DNA of 39,154 bases. Origin: Rhodospirillales bacterium (GTDB lineage: Bacteria; Pseudomonadota; Alphaproteobacteria; Rhodospirillales; Casp-alpha2). Location of the stretch: NCBI GenBank assembly GCA_021775105.1, contig JAJFIJ010000247.1, positions 1 through 39,154 on the forward strand, read 5' to 3'. The notes under the pieces were generated by a model that was not told where the DNA came from, did not search any database, and was given only the letters and a program-made list of their open reading frames with translations. A program made the position numbers and the translations under genes. Every line of letters begins with the position of its first letter. Position 1 is the stretch's first letter. Positions 17,901-26,905 of the stretch are shown in pieces.

Positions 17901-19154
17901 CTAATGCGCGCCGGGCGTTGGCCCGGCCCCACGTTCGTCAATGACATATCCCTGGTGAAAACGGTCAAGGGTAAACAGTTCGTTCAATTCGTGCAGGCGG
18001 TCCTGAGCCATAGTATGGGCGAATACCCAACCTGATCCCGGAGTCGCTGTTAATCCGCCATAACACCAGCCGCCGATAAGGTAGAGACCTTCAATCGGTG
18101 TCTTGCCAATAATCGGGCTGCCATCCATGGACATGTCCATTATTCCACCCCAGCTTCGCATCAGGCGTAATCGGCTGAAGGCCGGGAACAGGTAAAGAAT
18201 GGAGGCGACGACGTGTTCGATGCGCGGGAAGTTGCCGCGTTGGGCGTAAGAATTATAAAAATCCAGATCACCTCCGAACACCAGTTCACCCTTGTCGGAC
18301 TGGCTGATGTACATATGCGCGACACCTGAAGTAATTACGGTGTCCAGGCAAGGTTTCAGGGGTTCGGAAACCATTGCCTGTAAAACGTGGCTCTCAATAG
18401 GCAACCGCAATCCTGCCATACCCGCAACATGGCTGGAATGACCGGCGACGGCGATGCCGATTTTTTTGGCACGGATCGCGCCGCGTGTGGTCTGCACGCC
18501 AGTGACGCGACCATTTTCCGTATCAATGCCGGTGACCTCGCAGTTCTGGATGATATCGACGCCTCGCATATCGGCACCTCGGGCAAAACCCCAGGCGACA
18601 GCATCGTGGCGCGCTGTTCCGGCACGCGGCTGCATCAGACCACCCATTACCGGAAAATGTCCGTCATTTTTGACTTCCATCATCGGTACGCGGGCCTTGA
18701 TCATGTCCGGGGACCACCATTCGGAATCGATGCCGTTCAGGCGAAGCGCATTGCCTCGACGCTGGGCGGCGTCAACCGCTCCGTCGGTATGCATCAGGTT
18801 CAGCACACCGCGTTGAGAGAACATGACGTTGTAGTTCAGGTCCTGACTAAGGTCTTCCCAAAGCTGCATGGATTTTTCATAAAACAGGGCATTTCCATTG
18901 AGTTCGTAATTGGAGCGAACAATCGTTGTGTTGCGGCCCGTATTGCCACCGCCAAGCCAACCTTTTTCAAGCACAGCGACATTGGTAATTCCGTGTTCCT
19001 TGGCGAGGTAGTAGGCGGTCGCAAGACCATGTCCGCCCCCACCGATAATGATCGCATCATATTCCGGTTTGGGGTCGGGGCTGCGCCAGGCTTTTGGCCA
19101 GTCCTGATGGTAATTTAGCGCATTGCGCACAAGGGAAAAAATTGAATAACGCAT
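17901..19154 (-). CDS. soxB: Sarcosine oxidase beta subunit
   Basis: MRYSIFSLVRNALNYHQDWPKAWRSPDPKPEYDAIIIGGGGHGLATAYYLAKEHGITNVAVLEKGWLGGGNTGRNTTIVRSNY. Confidence 0.95.
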   Translation of the reverse strand: MRYSIFSLVRNALNYHQDWPKAWRSPDPKPEYDAIIIGGGGHGLATAYYLAKEHGITNVAVLEKGWLGGGNTGRNTTIVRSNYELNGNALFYEKSMQLWEDLSQDLNYNVMFSQRGVLNLMHTDGAVDAAQRRGNALRLNGIDSEWWSPDMIKARVPMMEVKNDGHFPVMGGLMQPRAGTARHDAVAWGFARGADMRGVDIIQNCEVTGIDTENGRVTGVQTTRGAIRAKKIGIAVAGHSSHVAGMAGLRLPIESHVLQAMVSEPLKPCLDTVITSGVAHMYISQSDKGELVFGGDLDFYNSYAQRGNFPRIEHVVASILYLFPAFSRLRLMRSWGGIMDMSMDGSPIIGKTPIEGLYLIGGWCYGGLTATPGSGWVFAHTMAQDRLHELNELFTLDRFHQGYVIDERGAGPTPGAH

Positions 19155-19241
19155 GCTGCGCAAGACCTTGCCCGTTGATCGAATTGTACAGCGGAAAATT
19201 TAGCCCGACCATTCAATGATTAAAAAGCATAATTTTTCTTT

Positions 19242-19274
19242 ATATATAAAATTAAATGAATTAATTTTATATAT
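19242..19274. repeat. Perfect 14-bp inverted repeat, 5-nt spacer, reaching the LysR start codon
   Basis: ATATATAAAATTAA-atgaa-TTAATTTTATATAT read directly; the last two bases are the first two bases of the ATG at 19273. Confidence 0.95.
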
Positions 19275-20259
19275 GTCCCAGAATATTCAGTTCCAATCGC
19301 TGGCTTTTGACTTCAAGGCGCTTGATGTTTTTCAGGCGGTTTACAATTCGACCAGCATGACTTCGGCCGCCCGCCAACTGGAAATGACTCAATCCGCCGT
19401 GTCCCAGTCTGTATCACGCCTGGAAGAACGTCTGGGGCTGATTTTGTTTGAACGCAATCGGCCACTGGTGCCAACGCCAGCGGCAAACGAGTTGGCGAAA
19501 CAGGCGGTTCTCCTGTTGACTGGCGCGCAAAAGATGGAGGCGGGGGTTCGCGAATGTGCCTCCGTTGGCCGAGCAATGGTTCGGGTCGGCATGGTCGATA
19601 GTTTTACCGCCACCGTCGGCCCGAAACTTATTCCCAGGTTACGTGGTCGGTCTGAGCGATTATCGGTGTGGTCCGGTATCTCGCTAAATCTGGAAAAGGA
19701 TCTACTTGGCGGCAAGCTTGATATGATGATTGGCAGCCGCCCGTTGACCGGCGAACAGAACGTTGTTTCCTGGCCGCTTCTGCGTGAACCCTATTTCATC
19801 GTTCTGCCGGATCGTATGGCAAAATCGATAACCCGGTCCGGTGGGGAGATACGGCTTCGCGATCTGGTGCATAACCACACCTTCGTTCGTTATTCTCTGC
19901 GCTCGAAAATTGGCGCTGACATCGAAGCCTATCTGGAGCAGGTCGGTAAAGTGCCGCCGCAATCGCTTGAATTCGACGGCACAGAAGCCGCCTTCGCCAT
20001 GGTCAACGGCGGTCTCGGCTGGATGATCTCAACACCCTTGTGCCTGATCCATGGTGCCAGTGTCGAGAGCGGCCTGACAGCGATCCCCCTGCCCAAACCC
20101 ATGCCCGAACGCACGCTTTATTTATTGGCCCGCAAGGACCTCGACAAAGAGGTCATCAATGAAGTTCTGAGTGAAACAATACAGATTACACGCGATTTGA
20201 TGGCGAGCCGGTTAGTGGCGTTGGCTCCTTGGGCGGCAGAATTGATAAGAGTAGGATGA
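19273..20259 (+). CDS. LysR family transcriptional regulator
   Basis: DVFQAVYNSTSMTSAARQLEMTQSAVSQSVSRLEERLGLILFERNRP. Start MSQNIQF at 19273; an alternative in-frame ATG lies at 19216. Confidence 0.9.
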   Translation: MSQNIQFQSLAFDFKALDVFQAVYNSTSMTSAARQLEMTQSAVSQSVSRLEERLGLILFERNRPLVPTPAANELAKQAVLLLTGAQKMEAGVRECASVGRAMVRVGMVDSFTATVGPKLIPRLRGRSERLSVWSGISLNLEKDLLGGKLDMMIGSRPLTGEQNVVSWPLLREPYFIVLPDRMAKSITRSGGEIRLRDLVHNHTFVRYSLRSKIGADIEAYLEQVGKVPPQSLEFDGTEAAFAMVNGGLGWMISTPLCLIHGASVESGLTAIPLPKPMPERTLYLLARKDLDKEVINEVLSETIQITRDLMASRLVALAPWAAELIRVG

Positions 20260-20315
20260 AAAGCCGTAGATACAATTTTGAAAAGGCTGTTTCTGCTGTA
20301 TTGACCGGGTGTCGA

Positions 20316-20957
20316 TTATGAATCCAAACCGGAAAAATCACCGGTCTCGGTATCCATCACCCGCAATTCGCCGCTGGAAATGTCGAACCACGCCCCGTAA
20401 AGATTGATCCGGTTCTTTTTCTCGAGGATCGAGATGCAGGGGAAGGTGCGTAAATTGGCGATTGAGTAGCGCACGGAAATGTGCTCCAGCGCTGTCTGGC
20501 GCTCGATCTCAGTCATCCACTGATTGGCGACAACGGCTTCGGCGGCGGGGGTCAGCAGGTCCATCCATTTGCCGATGAAATCGCCGGGAGACAGGGGTTC
20601 GACAGAAGGTGAGAGCGCCGCTTTAATGCCGCCGCATCGGCCATGCCCCAGGACGACAATATTTTTGACTTTGAGGCTTTGAACAGCAAATTCGAGTGCG
20701 GCGGAAGTTGCATGATGTTCACCGTCCGGGTGATAGGGGGGGACAAGATTGGCGACGTTGCGGACAACGAAAACTTCACCCGGCAGGGAATTGAAAATTG
20801 TTTCGGGTGCTGCACGAGAATCACAACACGCGATAATCATTGTTTCCGGCGACTGACCCTGTTCAGCCAAGGTCCTGTAGCGCTGGGTTTCAACGGCAAG
20901 TTTCTGGTCCCGGAATTCGCGATAACCATTCAGCAGGGCGGCAGGAAAAGCGTTCAT
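20316..20957 (-). CDS. Beta-carbonic anhydrase
   Basis: MIIACCDSRAAPETIF, VFVVRNVANLVPPY and VVLGHGRCGGIKAAL supply the Cys-Asp/His-Cys zinc motifs. Confidence 0.93.
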   Translation of the reverse strand: MNAFPAALLNGYREFRDQKLAVETQRYRTLAEQGQSPETMIIACCDSRAAPETIFNSLPGEVFVVRNVANLVPPYHPDGEHHATSAALEFAVQSLKVKNIVVLGHGRCGGIKAALSPSVEPLSPGDFIGKWMDLLTPAAEAVVANQWMTEIERQTALEHISVRYSIANLRTFPCISILEKKNRINLYGAWFDISSGELRVMDTETGDFSGLDS

Positions 20958-21029
20958 GCCTGTAAAATATTGCACTGATTTGATTAATCAATAGCAAAAG
21001 CAGGTTTTATCAGCACCCTAAATTGATGT

Positions 21030-21962
21030 TTAGCTGTTCTCGGCCTGATGGGCAGCGATCAGGGCCGCCAGTGCTGCAGAGGCGACGCGGGCCTGCGGCG
21101 GATCAGCACGTGACGTCAGCATGATTGGCACCGTGGCCCCAAGGACGATACCCGCCGCCGTGGCACTCATGAAATAGGCCATCATTTTGAACAGGCCGTT
21201 ACCGGTTTCGATATTCGGAACGACAAGAATGTCGGCGTTTCCAGCAACCGGGCTGGTCACACCTTTCAGCCGTGCTGCATCCGGAGAGACCGCGTTATCG
21301 AAAGCAAATGGACCATCGACAAGGGCATTTCTGATTTCACCGGCAGCAGCAATCTTGACCACTTCGGCGGCTTCGCCGCTGGAGGGCATGGCGGGCAGGA
21401 CTGATTCCGTACCAGATAACATGGCGACCTTCGGCGTCGCGTTACCGAGTGCATGAGCCAGATCGATTGAATTTTTGACAATGTCGATTTTTGTTTTTGT
21501 ATCGGGCGCAATATTAACCGCGCCATCGGTAATCATTAAAACCCGCTCGCTGCCAGGGATGGTCATATGGAAGATATGGCTGAGGCGGCGTCCTGTACGA
21601 AGACCCGTGTCACGTTTGACGACCGCCGACATCAGCGCATCGGTATGGACATGACCTTTCATGATCGCCCCGACGTCGCCTTCTCTGGCGAGCGTGACCG
21701 CACATTCCGGAGCCTTGTTTTCGCCCGGTGCATCGATCACTCGAATACGCGCAATGTCCCAGTCGATATCACGGGCCAGGCGCCTGATCTGGTCACCATC
21801 ACCGATCAAGGTCGGGATGATCAAGCCGTCTTTCGTCGCCTGTCGGGCACTTTCCAGCGCCACCACATGATCGGCCCCGGCAACGGCCGTCATAACCGGC
21901 GGAACCTTTTTGCACAGGTCTTGCAGGTAGGGCGGAATTTCAAACGGCTTGGTGCTCAGCAT
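21030..21962 (-). CDS. Phosphate acetyl/butyryltransferase family protein (phosphate acetyltransferase)
   Basis: LARDIDWDIARIRVIDAPGENKAPECAVTLAREGDVGAIMKGHVHTDALMSAVVKRDTGLRTGRRLSHIFHM; next to Xsc, which yields acetyl phosphate. Confidence 0.85.
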   Translation of the reverse strand: MLSTKPFEIPPYLQDLCKKVPPVMTAVAGADHVVALESARQATKDGLIIPTLIGDGDQIRRLARDIDWDIARIRVIDAPGENKAPECAVTLAREGDVGAIMKGHVHTDALMSAVVKRDTGLRTGRRLSHIFHMTIPGSERVLMITDGAVNIAPDTKTKIDIVKNSIDLAHALGNATPKVAMLSGTESVLPAMPSSGEAAEVVKIAAAGEIRNALVDGPFAFDNAVSPDAARLKGVTSPVAGNADILVVPNIETGNGLFKMMAYFMSATAAGIVLGATVPIMLTSRADPPQARVASAALAALIAAHQAENS

Positions 21963-21975
21963 TGGAATATCCAGT

Positions 21976-22014
21976 AAAAAACAGGGGCTGGAGAGTAAAA
22001 GCTCCCCAGCCCCT
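21976..22014 (-). terminator. Rho-independent terminator/attenuator between xsc and the phosphate acetyltransferase gene
   Basis: On the minus strand: AGGGGCTGG-G-GAG-loop-CTC-T-CCAGCCCCT followed by GTTTTTT. Confidence 0.75.
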
Positions 22015-22038
22015 CAGAGAGCTAACGTCAGGGAGAGC

Positions 22039-23817
22039 TCAGGCGCCTTTTTGCGGGCGCATGTCGTTCGGATCAATGCCAGCAACCGAAACGGGAGCTT
22101 TCATGGCATCGCGGCGGAACGGTTCGCCAAGTTCCTGATTGAGCACAATTTCAATGAACGTTGTCACGCCATCTTCCTGTGCCTTGCAGGCAACTTTCAG
22201 GGCTTCTGTCAATTCTTCAGAGGTCTTGACCATCACACCCTTGAGACCACATCCTTCGGCTACTTTTGCATAGCTGAGATTACGGTCCAGTTCCGTGCCG
22301 ACAAAGTTGTCATTGTACCAGAGAATGGTGTTGCGCTTTTCAGCACCCCACTGAAAGTTGCGGAAGATCACCATCGTGACCGCCGGCCATTCGCCACGAC
22401 CGCATGAGGTCATTTCGTTCATAGAAATACCGAATGCGCCATCACCGGCGAAGCCGACAACCGGAACATCAGGTTTGCCGATTTTGGCACCCAGAATGGA
22501 CGGGAAACCATAACCGCAGGGGCCGAACAAGCCCGGAGCCAGATACTTGCGGCCTTCTTCAAAGGTCGGGTAGGCGTTGCCGATGGCACAGTTATTGCCA
22601 ATGTCACTTGAGACAATGGCGTCTTTCGGCAGGCCTGCCTGAATTGCGCGCCAAGCCTGACGGGGAGCCATAAGATCAGCATCGCGTTCGCGGGCTTCAG
22701 CATTCCAGACGGTACCCGGATCATCGTTTTCATGATCCAGACTGCTCAGTTCCTGCATCCAGGCCGATTTGGTCTGGTGGATCACGGCTTTGCGGTCTTC
22801 GCGTCCGGCGTCTCCGGCCGTTTGAGCGAGCTGGGCGAGGATTTGTACGGCAACCAGCTTAGCGTCACCCTGAATGCCAACTGTAACCTTTTTGGTCAGG
22901 CCAATGCGGTCAGAGTTGATATCGACTTGAATAATGGCGGCGTCTTGGGGCCAGTAATCTATGCCATATCCCGGCAGCGTCGAGAACGGGTTAAGACGGG
23001 TTCCGAGAGCCAGCACCACATCCGCTTTGGCAATCAGTTCCATGGCTGCCTTGGAGCCGTTATATCCAAGCGGTCCAGCGGCCAGCGGATGGCTGCCGGG
23101 GAAGCTGTCATTGTGCTGATAACCGCTGCAAACCGGTGCATCAAGACGCTCTGCCAAAGCTTTGCATTCAGGAATGGCACCGCCGATAACAACGCCAGCA
23201 CCTGACAAAATAACCGGGAATTTGGCGTTTGACAGAAGCTCAGCGGCTTCAGCGATTGCTGTGGCACCACCGGCCGGGCGTTCAAGGCGAACGATCTGCG
23301 GCATCTCAACGTCGATCACCTGAGTCCAGAAATCACGCGGCACGTTGATTTGGGCCGGAGCCGAACCACGGATGGCTTTTTCGATGACACGGTTGAGCAC
23401 TTCTGGAATACGGGTCGCGTCACGGACTTCTTCCTGATAGCAAACCATGTCTGCAAAAAGAGCCATCTGTTCGACTTCCTGAAAACCGCCCTGTCCAATT
23501 GTTTTATTAGCGGCCTGCGGGGTAACCAACAGCATTGGCGTGTGATTCCAGTAAGCTGTTTTGATTGGGGTGACGAAACCGGTGATGCCTGGTCCGTTCT
23601 GGGCAATGGCCATCGCCATCTTGCCGGTGGCGCGGGTATAACCGTCACAGATCAGGCCAGCGTTGGTTTCATGAGCGCAATCCCAGAACGTGATCCCTGC
23701 CTTGGGGAACAGATCTGAGATCGGCATCATGGCCGAACCAATGATACCAAACCCGTGTTCAATACCATGCATTTGCAGAACTTTTACAAATGCCTCTTCA
23801 GTTGTCATTTTGGTCAT
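22039..23817 (-). CDS. xsc: Sulfoacetaldehyde acetyltransferase
   Basis: ThDP-enzyme; FGIIGSAMMPISDLFPKAGITFWDCAHETNAGLICDGYTRATGKMAMAIAQNGPGITGFVTPIKTAYWNHTPMLLVTPQ is strongly Xsc-like. Confidence 0.95.
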   Translation of the reverse strand: MTKMTTEEAFVKVLQMHGIEHGFGIIGSAMMPISDLFPKAGITFWDCAHETNAGLICDGYTRATGKMAMAIAQNGPGITGFVTPIKTAYWNHTPMLLVTPQAANKTIGQGGFQEVEQMALFADMVCYQEEVRDATRIPEVLNRVIEKAIRGSAPAQINVPRDFWTQVIDVEMPQIVRLERPAGGATAIAEAAELLSNAKFPVILSGAGVVIGGAIPECKALAERLDAPVCSGYQHNDSFPGSHPLAAGPLGYNGSKAAMELIAKADVVLALGTRLNPFSTLPGYGIDYWPQDAAIIQVDINSDRIGLTKKVTVGIQGDAKLVAVQILAQLAQTAGDAGREDRKAVIHQTKSAWMQELSSLDHENDDPGTVWNAEARERDADLMAPRQAWRAIQAGLPKDAIVSSDIGNNCAIGNAYPTFEEGRKYLAPGLFGPCGYGFPSILGAKIGKPDVPVVGFAGDGAFGISMNEMTSCGRGEWPAVTMVIFRNFQWGAEKRNTILWYNDNFVGTELDRNLSYAKVAEGCGLKGVMVKTSEELTEALKVACKAQEDGVTTFIEIVLNQELGEPFRRDAMKAPVSVAGIDPNDMRPQKGA

Positions 23818-23920
23818 AATTAATTTCCTTCAAAAATATCGATAATGAGACAAATTTAATCAATAGTGCGAATAATGATGAATTTGTAGCAAATGTATCA
23901 TAACGAGTCAAAGGTTTATC

Positions 23921-23951
23921 GATGCCGTGCCTCAAATTCGGGCACGGCATC
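23921..23951 (-). terminator. Strong hairpin downstream of the ald stop, without a clear U-tract
   Basis: GATGCCGTGCC-tcaaattcg-GGCACGGCATC, 11-bp perfect stem, 15 nt past the ald stop. Confidence 0.5.
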
Positions 23952-23965
23952 AATCAGCTTCCCTG

Positions 23966-25084
23966 TCAGGCTGCGACCGCAGCGTTCGGGTCAACAAAAT
24001 TGTATCCGAGGTCGTCGGCGACCGCTTTATAGGTAACATCGCCCTCGTGGACATTGAGCCCGTTAAGCAGATGCGGATTGTCCTGAAGTGCCTGCTTATA
24101 ACCCTTGTCGGCGATTGCCAACGTGAACGGCAGGGTCATGTTGTTGAGTGCATATGTCGACGTGCGGGCCACAGCACCTGGCATGTTGGCAACACAATAG
24201 TGAACGACATCATCAACGATGTAGGTTGGATCCGCGTGTGTTGTCGCGTGAGAAGTTGCGAAACAACCACCCTGATCAATAGCAACATCCACCAGCACGG
24301 AACCCGTTTTCATCGCCTTGACGTGTTCTTCGTTAACCAGCTTAGGAGCAGCGGCACCCGGAAGCAGGACGCCGCCGATCACAAGGTCAGCACCAAGAAC
24401 ATGTTCTTCAATTGCCAGCGTGGTCGAATAGACTGTTTTAACCGTCTGTCCAAAACGAACGACAAGCGCCCGCATAGTGTCCACATTGCGATCCAGAATG
24501 GTTACATCAGCACCAAGCCCAATAGCCATATAAGCTGCATTTTCGCCGACGACCCCGCCGCCAATGATGACAACCTTGGCTGGAGCAACGCCGGGAACAC
24601 CACCCAACAGGATTCCGGAACCGCCCTGAGCCTTTTCCAGGCAATGTGCCCCTGCCTGAATGGACATCCGCCCAGCGACCTGTGACATGGGGGCAAGCAG
24701 GGGAAGTCCGCCGTGGCTGTCGGTCACAGTTTCATAAGCAATGCAGACGGCACCACTGTCGACTAAATCTTTGGTCTGGTCGGGGTCGGGAGCAAGGTGC
24801 AGATAGGTGAACAGAATCTGGCCTTCACGCAGCATTTTGCGCTCGGCCGCTTGTGGTTCCTTGACCTTAACGATCATATCCGCTTCGGCAAAAATCTGCT
24901 CGGGCGTCGTGTAGATGGTCGCACCTGCGGCTTCATAGTCGGCATCACTGGCACCGATACCGATACCACCGTTGGTCTCGACAACAACCTGATGACCATG
25001 ATGAACGGATTCACGAACACTGGCTGGCGTCATGCCAACGCGATATTCGTGGTTTTTGATTTCCTTTGGAACGCCAATAAGCAT
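23966..25084 (-). CDS. ald: Alanine dehydrogenase
   Basis: [44 protein letters not shown]... and [30 protein letters not shown]. The 25195 start is an upstream extension. Confidence 0.95.
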   Translation of the reverse strand: MLIGVPKEIKNHEYRVGMTPASVRESVHHGHQVVVETNGGIGIGASDADYEAAGATIYTTPEQIFAEADMIVKVKEPQAAERKMLREGQILFTYLHLAPDPDQTKDLVDSGAVCIAYETVTDSHGGLPLLAPMSQVAGRMSIQAGAHCLEKAQGGSGILLGGVPGVAPAKVVIIGGGVVGENAAYMAIGLGADVTILDRNVDTMRALVVRFGQTVKTVYSTTLAIEEHVLGADLVIGGVLLPGAAAPKLVNEEHVKAMKTGSVLVDVAIDQGGCFATSHATTHADPTYIVDDVVHYCVANMPGAVARTSTYALNNMTLPFTLAIADKGYKQALQDNPHLLNGLNVHEGDVTYKAVADDLGYNFVDPNAAVAA

Positions 25085-25202
25085 TTCAGTAAACTCCGGA
25101 AAATGAGGAAAAGACAGAACCAAGACTCCCGACGCGTCGCAAATCATGCACGCAGGGCCTTGATGTACCCCTTTGATAAGGCCACAGCACGGCACCGCGG
25201 TA

Positions 25203-25232
25203 GGACCAGATATTGGTATTCCCCCGGACCAG
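25203..25232. promoter_or_regulatory. Two direct GGACCAG repeats, 23 bp start-to-start, upstream of ald; candidate regulator-binding site
   Basis: GGACCAG at 25203-25209 and 25226-25232 in the tauR-ald intergenic region. Confidence 0.4.
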
Positions 25233-25259
25233 TTCTGATTCTGGAATAACGGCGGAAAA

Positions 25260-26729
25260 TCAGGCCTTGTGGCGCTTCATTATCTGCGAAAGCAACTCAA
25301 TGCCGGGCTCAATACGTTCGTCAGGAATGGAAGACAGTCCGAGCCTGAAAAAATTTGCCGGTGGAGCTTCTCCGGCAAAATGTGGGGTGCCGGGTTCGAG
25401 GACCAGACCTTCCGTCAAAGCGTCCTTTGCCAGATCAAATGAATCCATATTCTCATCCCCCCGGACCCAGAAACTGGTGCCGCCAAATGTTGGTATTTCC
25501 GCCGATCCCGGCAGGTATTTTTCAAGTGCGGCCGCCATCGCCTGCCAGCGTGAACGGTAGGCGCGATGCAGTCGGTGGATCAGGGTGTCGTGATGTCCGA
25601 GCGCCAGAAAATAGGCGACGGTACGTTGATTGTTATTTGGGGTATGGCGCAACATCAACAAACGCAATGCACGAAGCTCATCGATCAGGTCGGAAGATGC
25701 CACCAGATAACCTAGTCGAAGTCCAGGAAACAGTGTTTTTGACAGGCTGCCGACGTAAACAACACGGTTGTTGATATCGAGGGACTTTAACGCCGGGGTC
25801 GGTGAACTGGCGTAATTGGTTTCGCTTTCGTAGTCGTCTTCAATAACGACAAAATCATGCTCCTCGGCTCGTGACAGCAGGGCCTTTCGGCGTTCCATCG
25901 GCATGGTTCGGGTCGTTGGCGACTGATGCGATGGCGTGACATAGACGTAGTCGCATTGGTCCAGCCGTTCATCAATCGGCAGCCCTCCCTGATCAACCGG
26001 GATGGGGGTGATGTTGCTGGTTTTGACACTGAAAATATTACGGGCATCCGGATAGCCCGGATCCTCGATTGCAACCCGGACTCCTTCGCGCATTAACAGG
26101 CTTGCCATTAGATACAGTCCGTTCTGAGCACCCAGCGTGATCAGGATTTCATCAGTCGAGGCCATTATTCCGCGCCGTGGCAGCAGGCGGGTCTTGATTT
26201 GTTCGATCAACTGCGGATCGTCACTACCGCTGGTATCGCTGGTCCACGCATCCATACCGCGCTTACCCATGGCCTGTCGTGTGCATTCACGCCAGGCGGC
26301 GATGGGAAACAGTACGGGATCGACCTGATTGGAGATAAACGGGTATTTGTAGGTTTGCCAATCCAGTGGTTTTTTAATGGTGGGATGGATGGTCGGGTGA
26401 AGCTTGAAACGTTTTTTCCAGTCAAGTTTTTTACCTTTTGGCTCGTCCTGACGGGTGTCGGAGTTTGCCCGCCCCTCAAGAATTTCGGGATTTACATAAA
26501 ACCCGCTTCGTTCCCTCGACGTCAGATAGCCGTCGTCGACCAATCCCTGATAGGCCAGAACGACAGTATTTCTGGAGACCTTCAGGGTTTTCGCCATTTT
26601 TCTGCTGGACGGCAGGGGCATGCGGGACGGTAATTGCCCATTGAGAATAGCGGATACCAGCATTTCCCTGATCTGGGACTGAATACTGGTATTTTCAGTA
26701 CGCTCAAAGTGGAACAGAGTGTCCCGCAT
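25260..26729 (-). CDS. MocR-type regulator (GntR wHTH + aminotransferase-like domain), probable TauR-type taurine regulator
   Basis: N-terminal wHTH SSRKMAKTLKVSRNTVVLAYQGLVDDGYLTSRERSGFYV, followed by a fold-type I aminotransferase-like domain (VYVGSLSKTLFPGLRLGYLV). Divergent from the aminotransferase gene. Confidence 0.88.
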   Translation of the reverse strand: MRDTLFHFERTENTSIQSQIREMLVSAILNGQLPSRMPLPSSRKMAKTLKVSRNTVVLAYQGLVDDGYLTSRERSGFYVNPEILEGRANSDTRQDEPKGKKLDWKKRFKLHPTIHPTIKKPLDWQTYKYPFISNQVDPVLFPIAAWRECTRQAMGKRGMDAWTSDTSGSDDPQLIEQIKTRLLPRRGIMASTDEILITLGAQNGLYLMASLLMREGVRVAIEDPGYPDARNIFSVKTSNITPIPVDQGGLPIDERLDQCDYVYVTPSHQSPTTRTMPMERRKALLSRAEEHDFVVIEDDYESETNYASSPTPALKSLDINNRVVYVGSLSKTLFPGLRLGYLVASSDLIDELRALRLLMLRHTPNNNQRTVAYFLALGHHDTLIHRLHRAYRSRWQAMAAALEKYLPGSAEIPTFGGTSFWVRGDENMDSFDLAKDALTEGLVLEPGTPHFAGEAPPANFFRLGLSSIPDERIEPGIELLSQIMKRHKA

Positions 26730-26905
26730 CTGCTGGCCTCACGAATTCGGAAAAATTGGCACTAGAGTGGGTCCAGCGCAAAGATTACGTTGTTTAGGCA
26801 ACGCGAACAAGCCGTCCTGTGCCCAGTTGTCTTGCTAACCGGACGGTGGTTAGTTTGTAGAGATTATCATACTTGATTTAACGTTTTTGCTGGGAGGGAT
26901 TTCCA

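Noticed and set aside
18387-19118. 243-aa plus-strand ORF opposite soxB
   Set aside because: Antisense to a confident soxB gene; no domain or ribosome-binding support.
23927-24685. 252-aa plus-strand ORF opposite ald
   Set aside because: Antisense shadow of a clear ald gene; composition is that of a reverse-frame translation with no recognisable domain.
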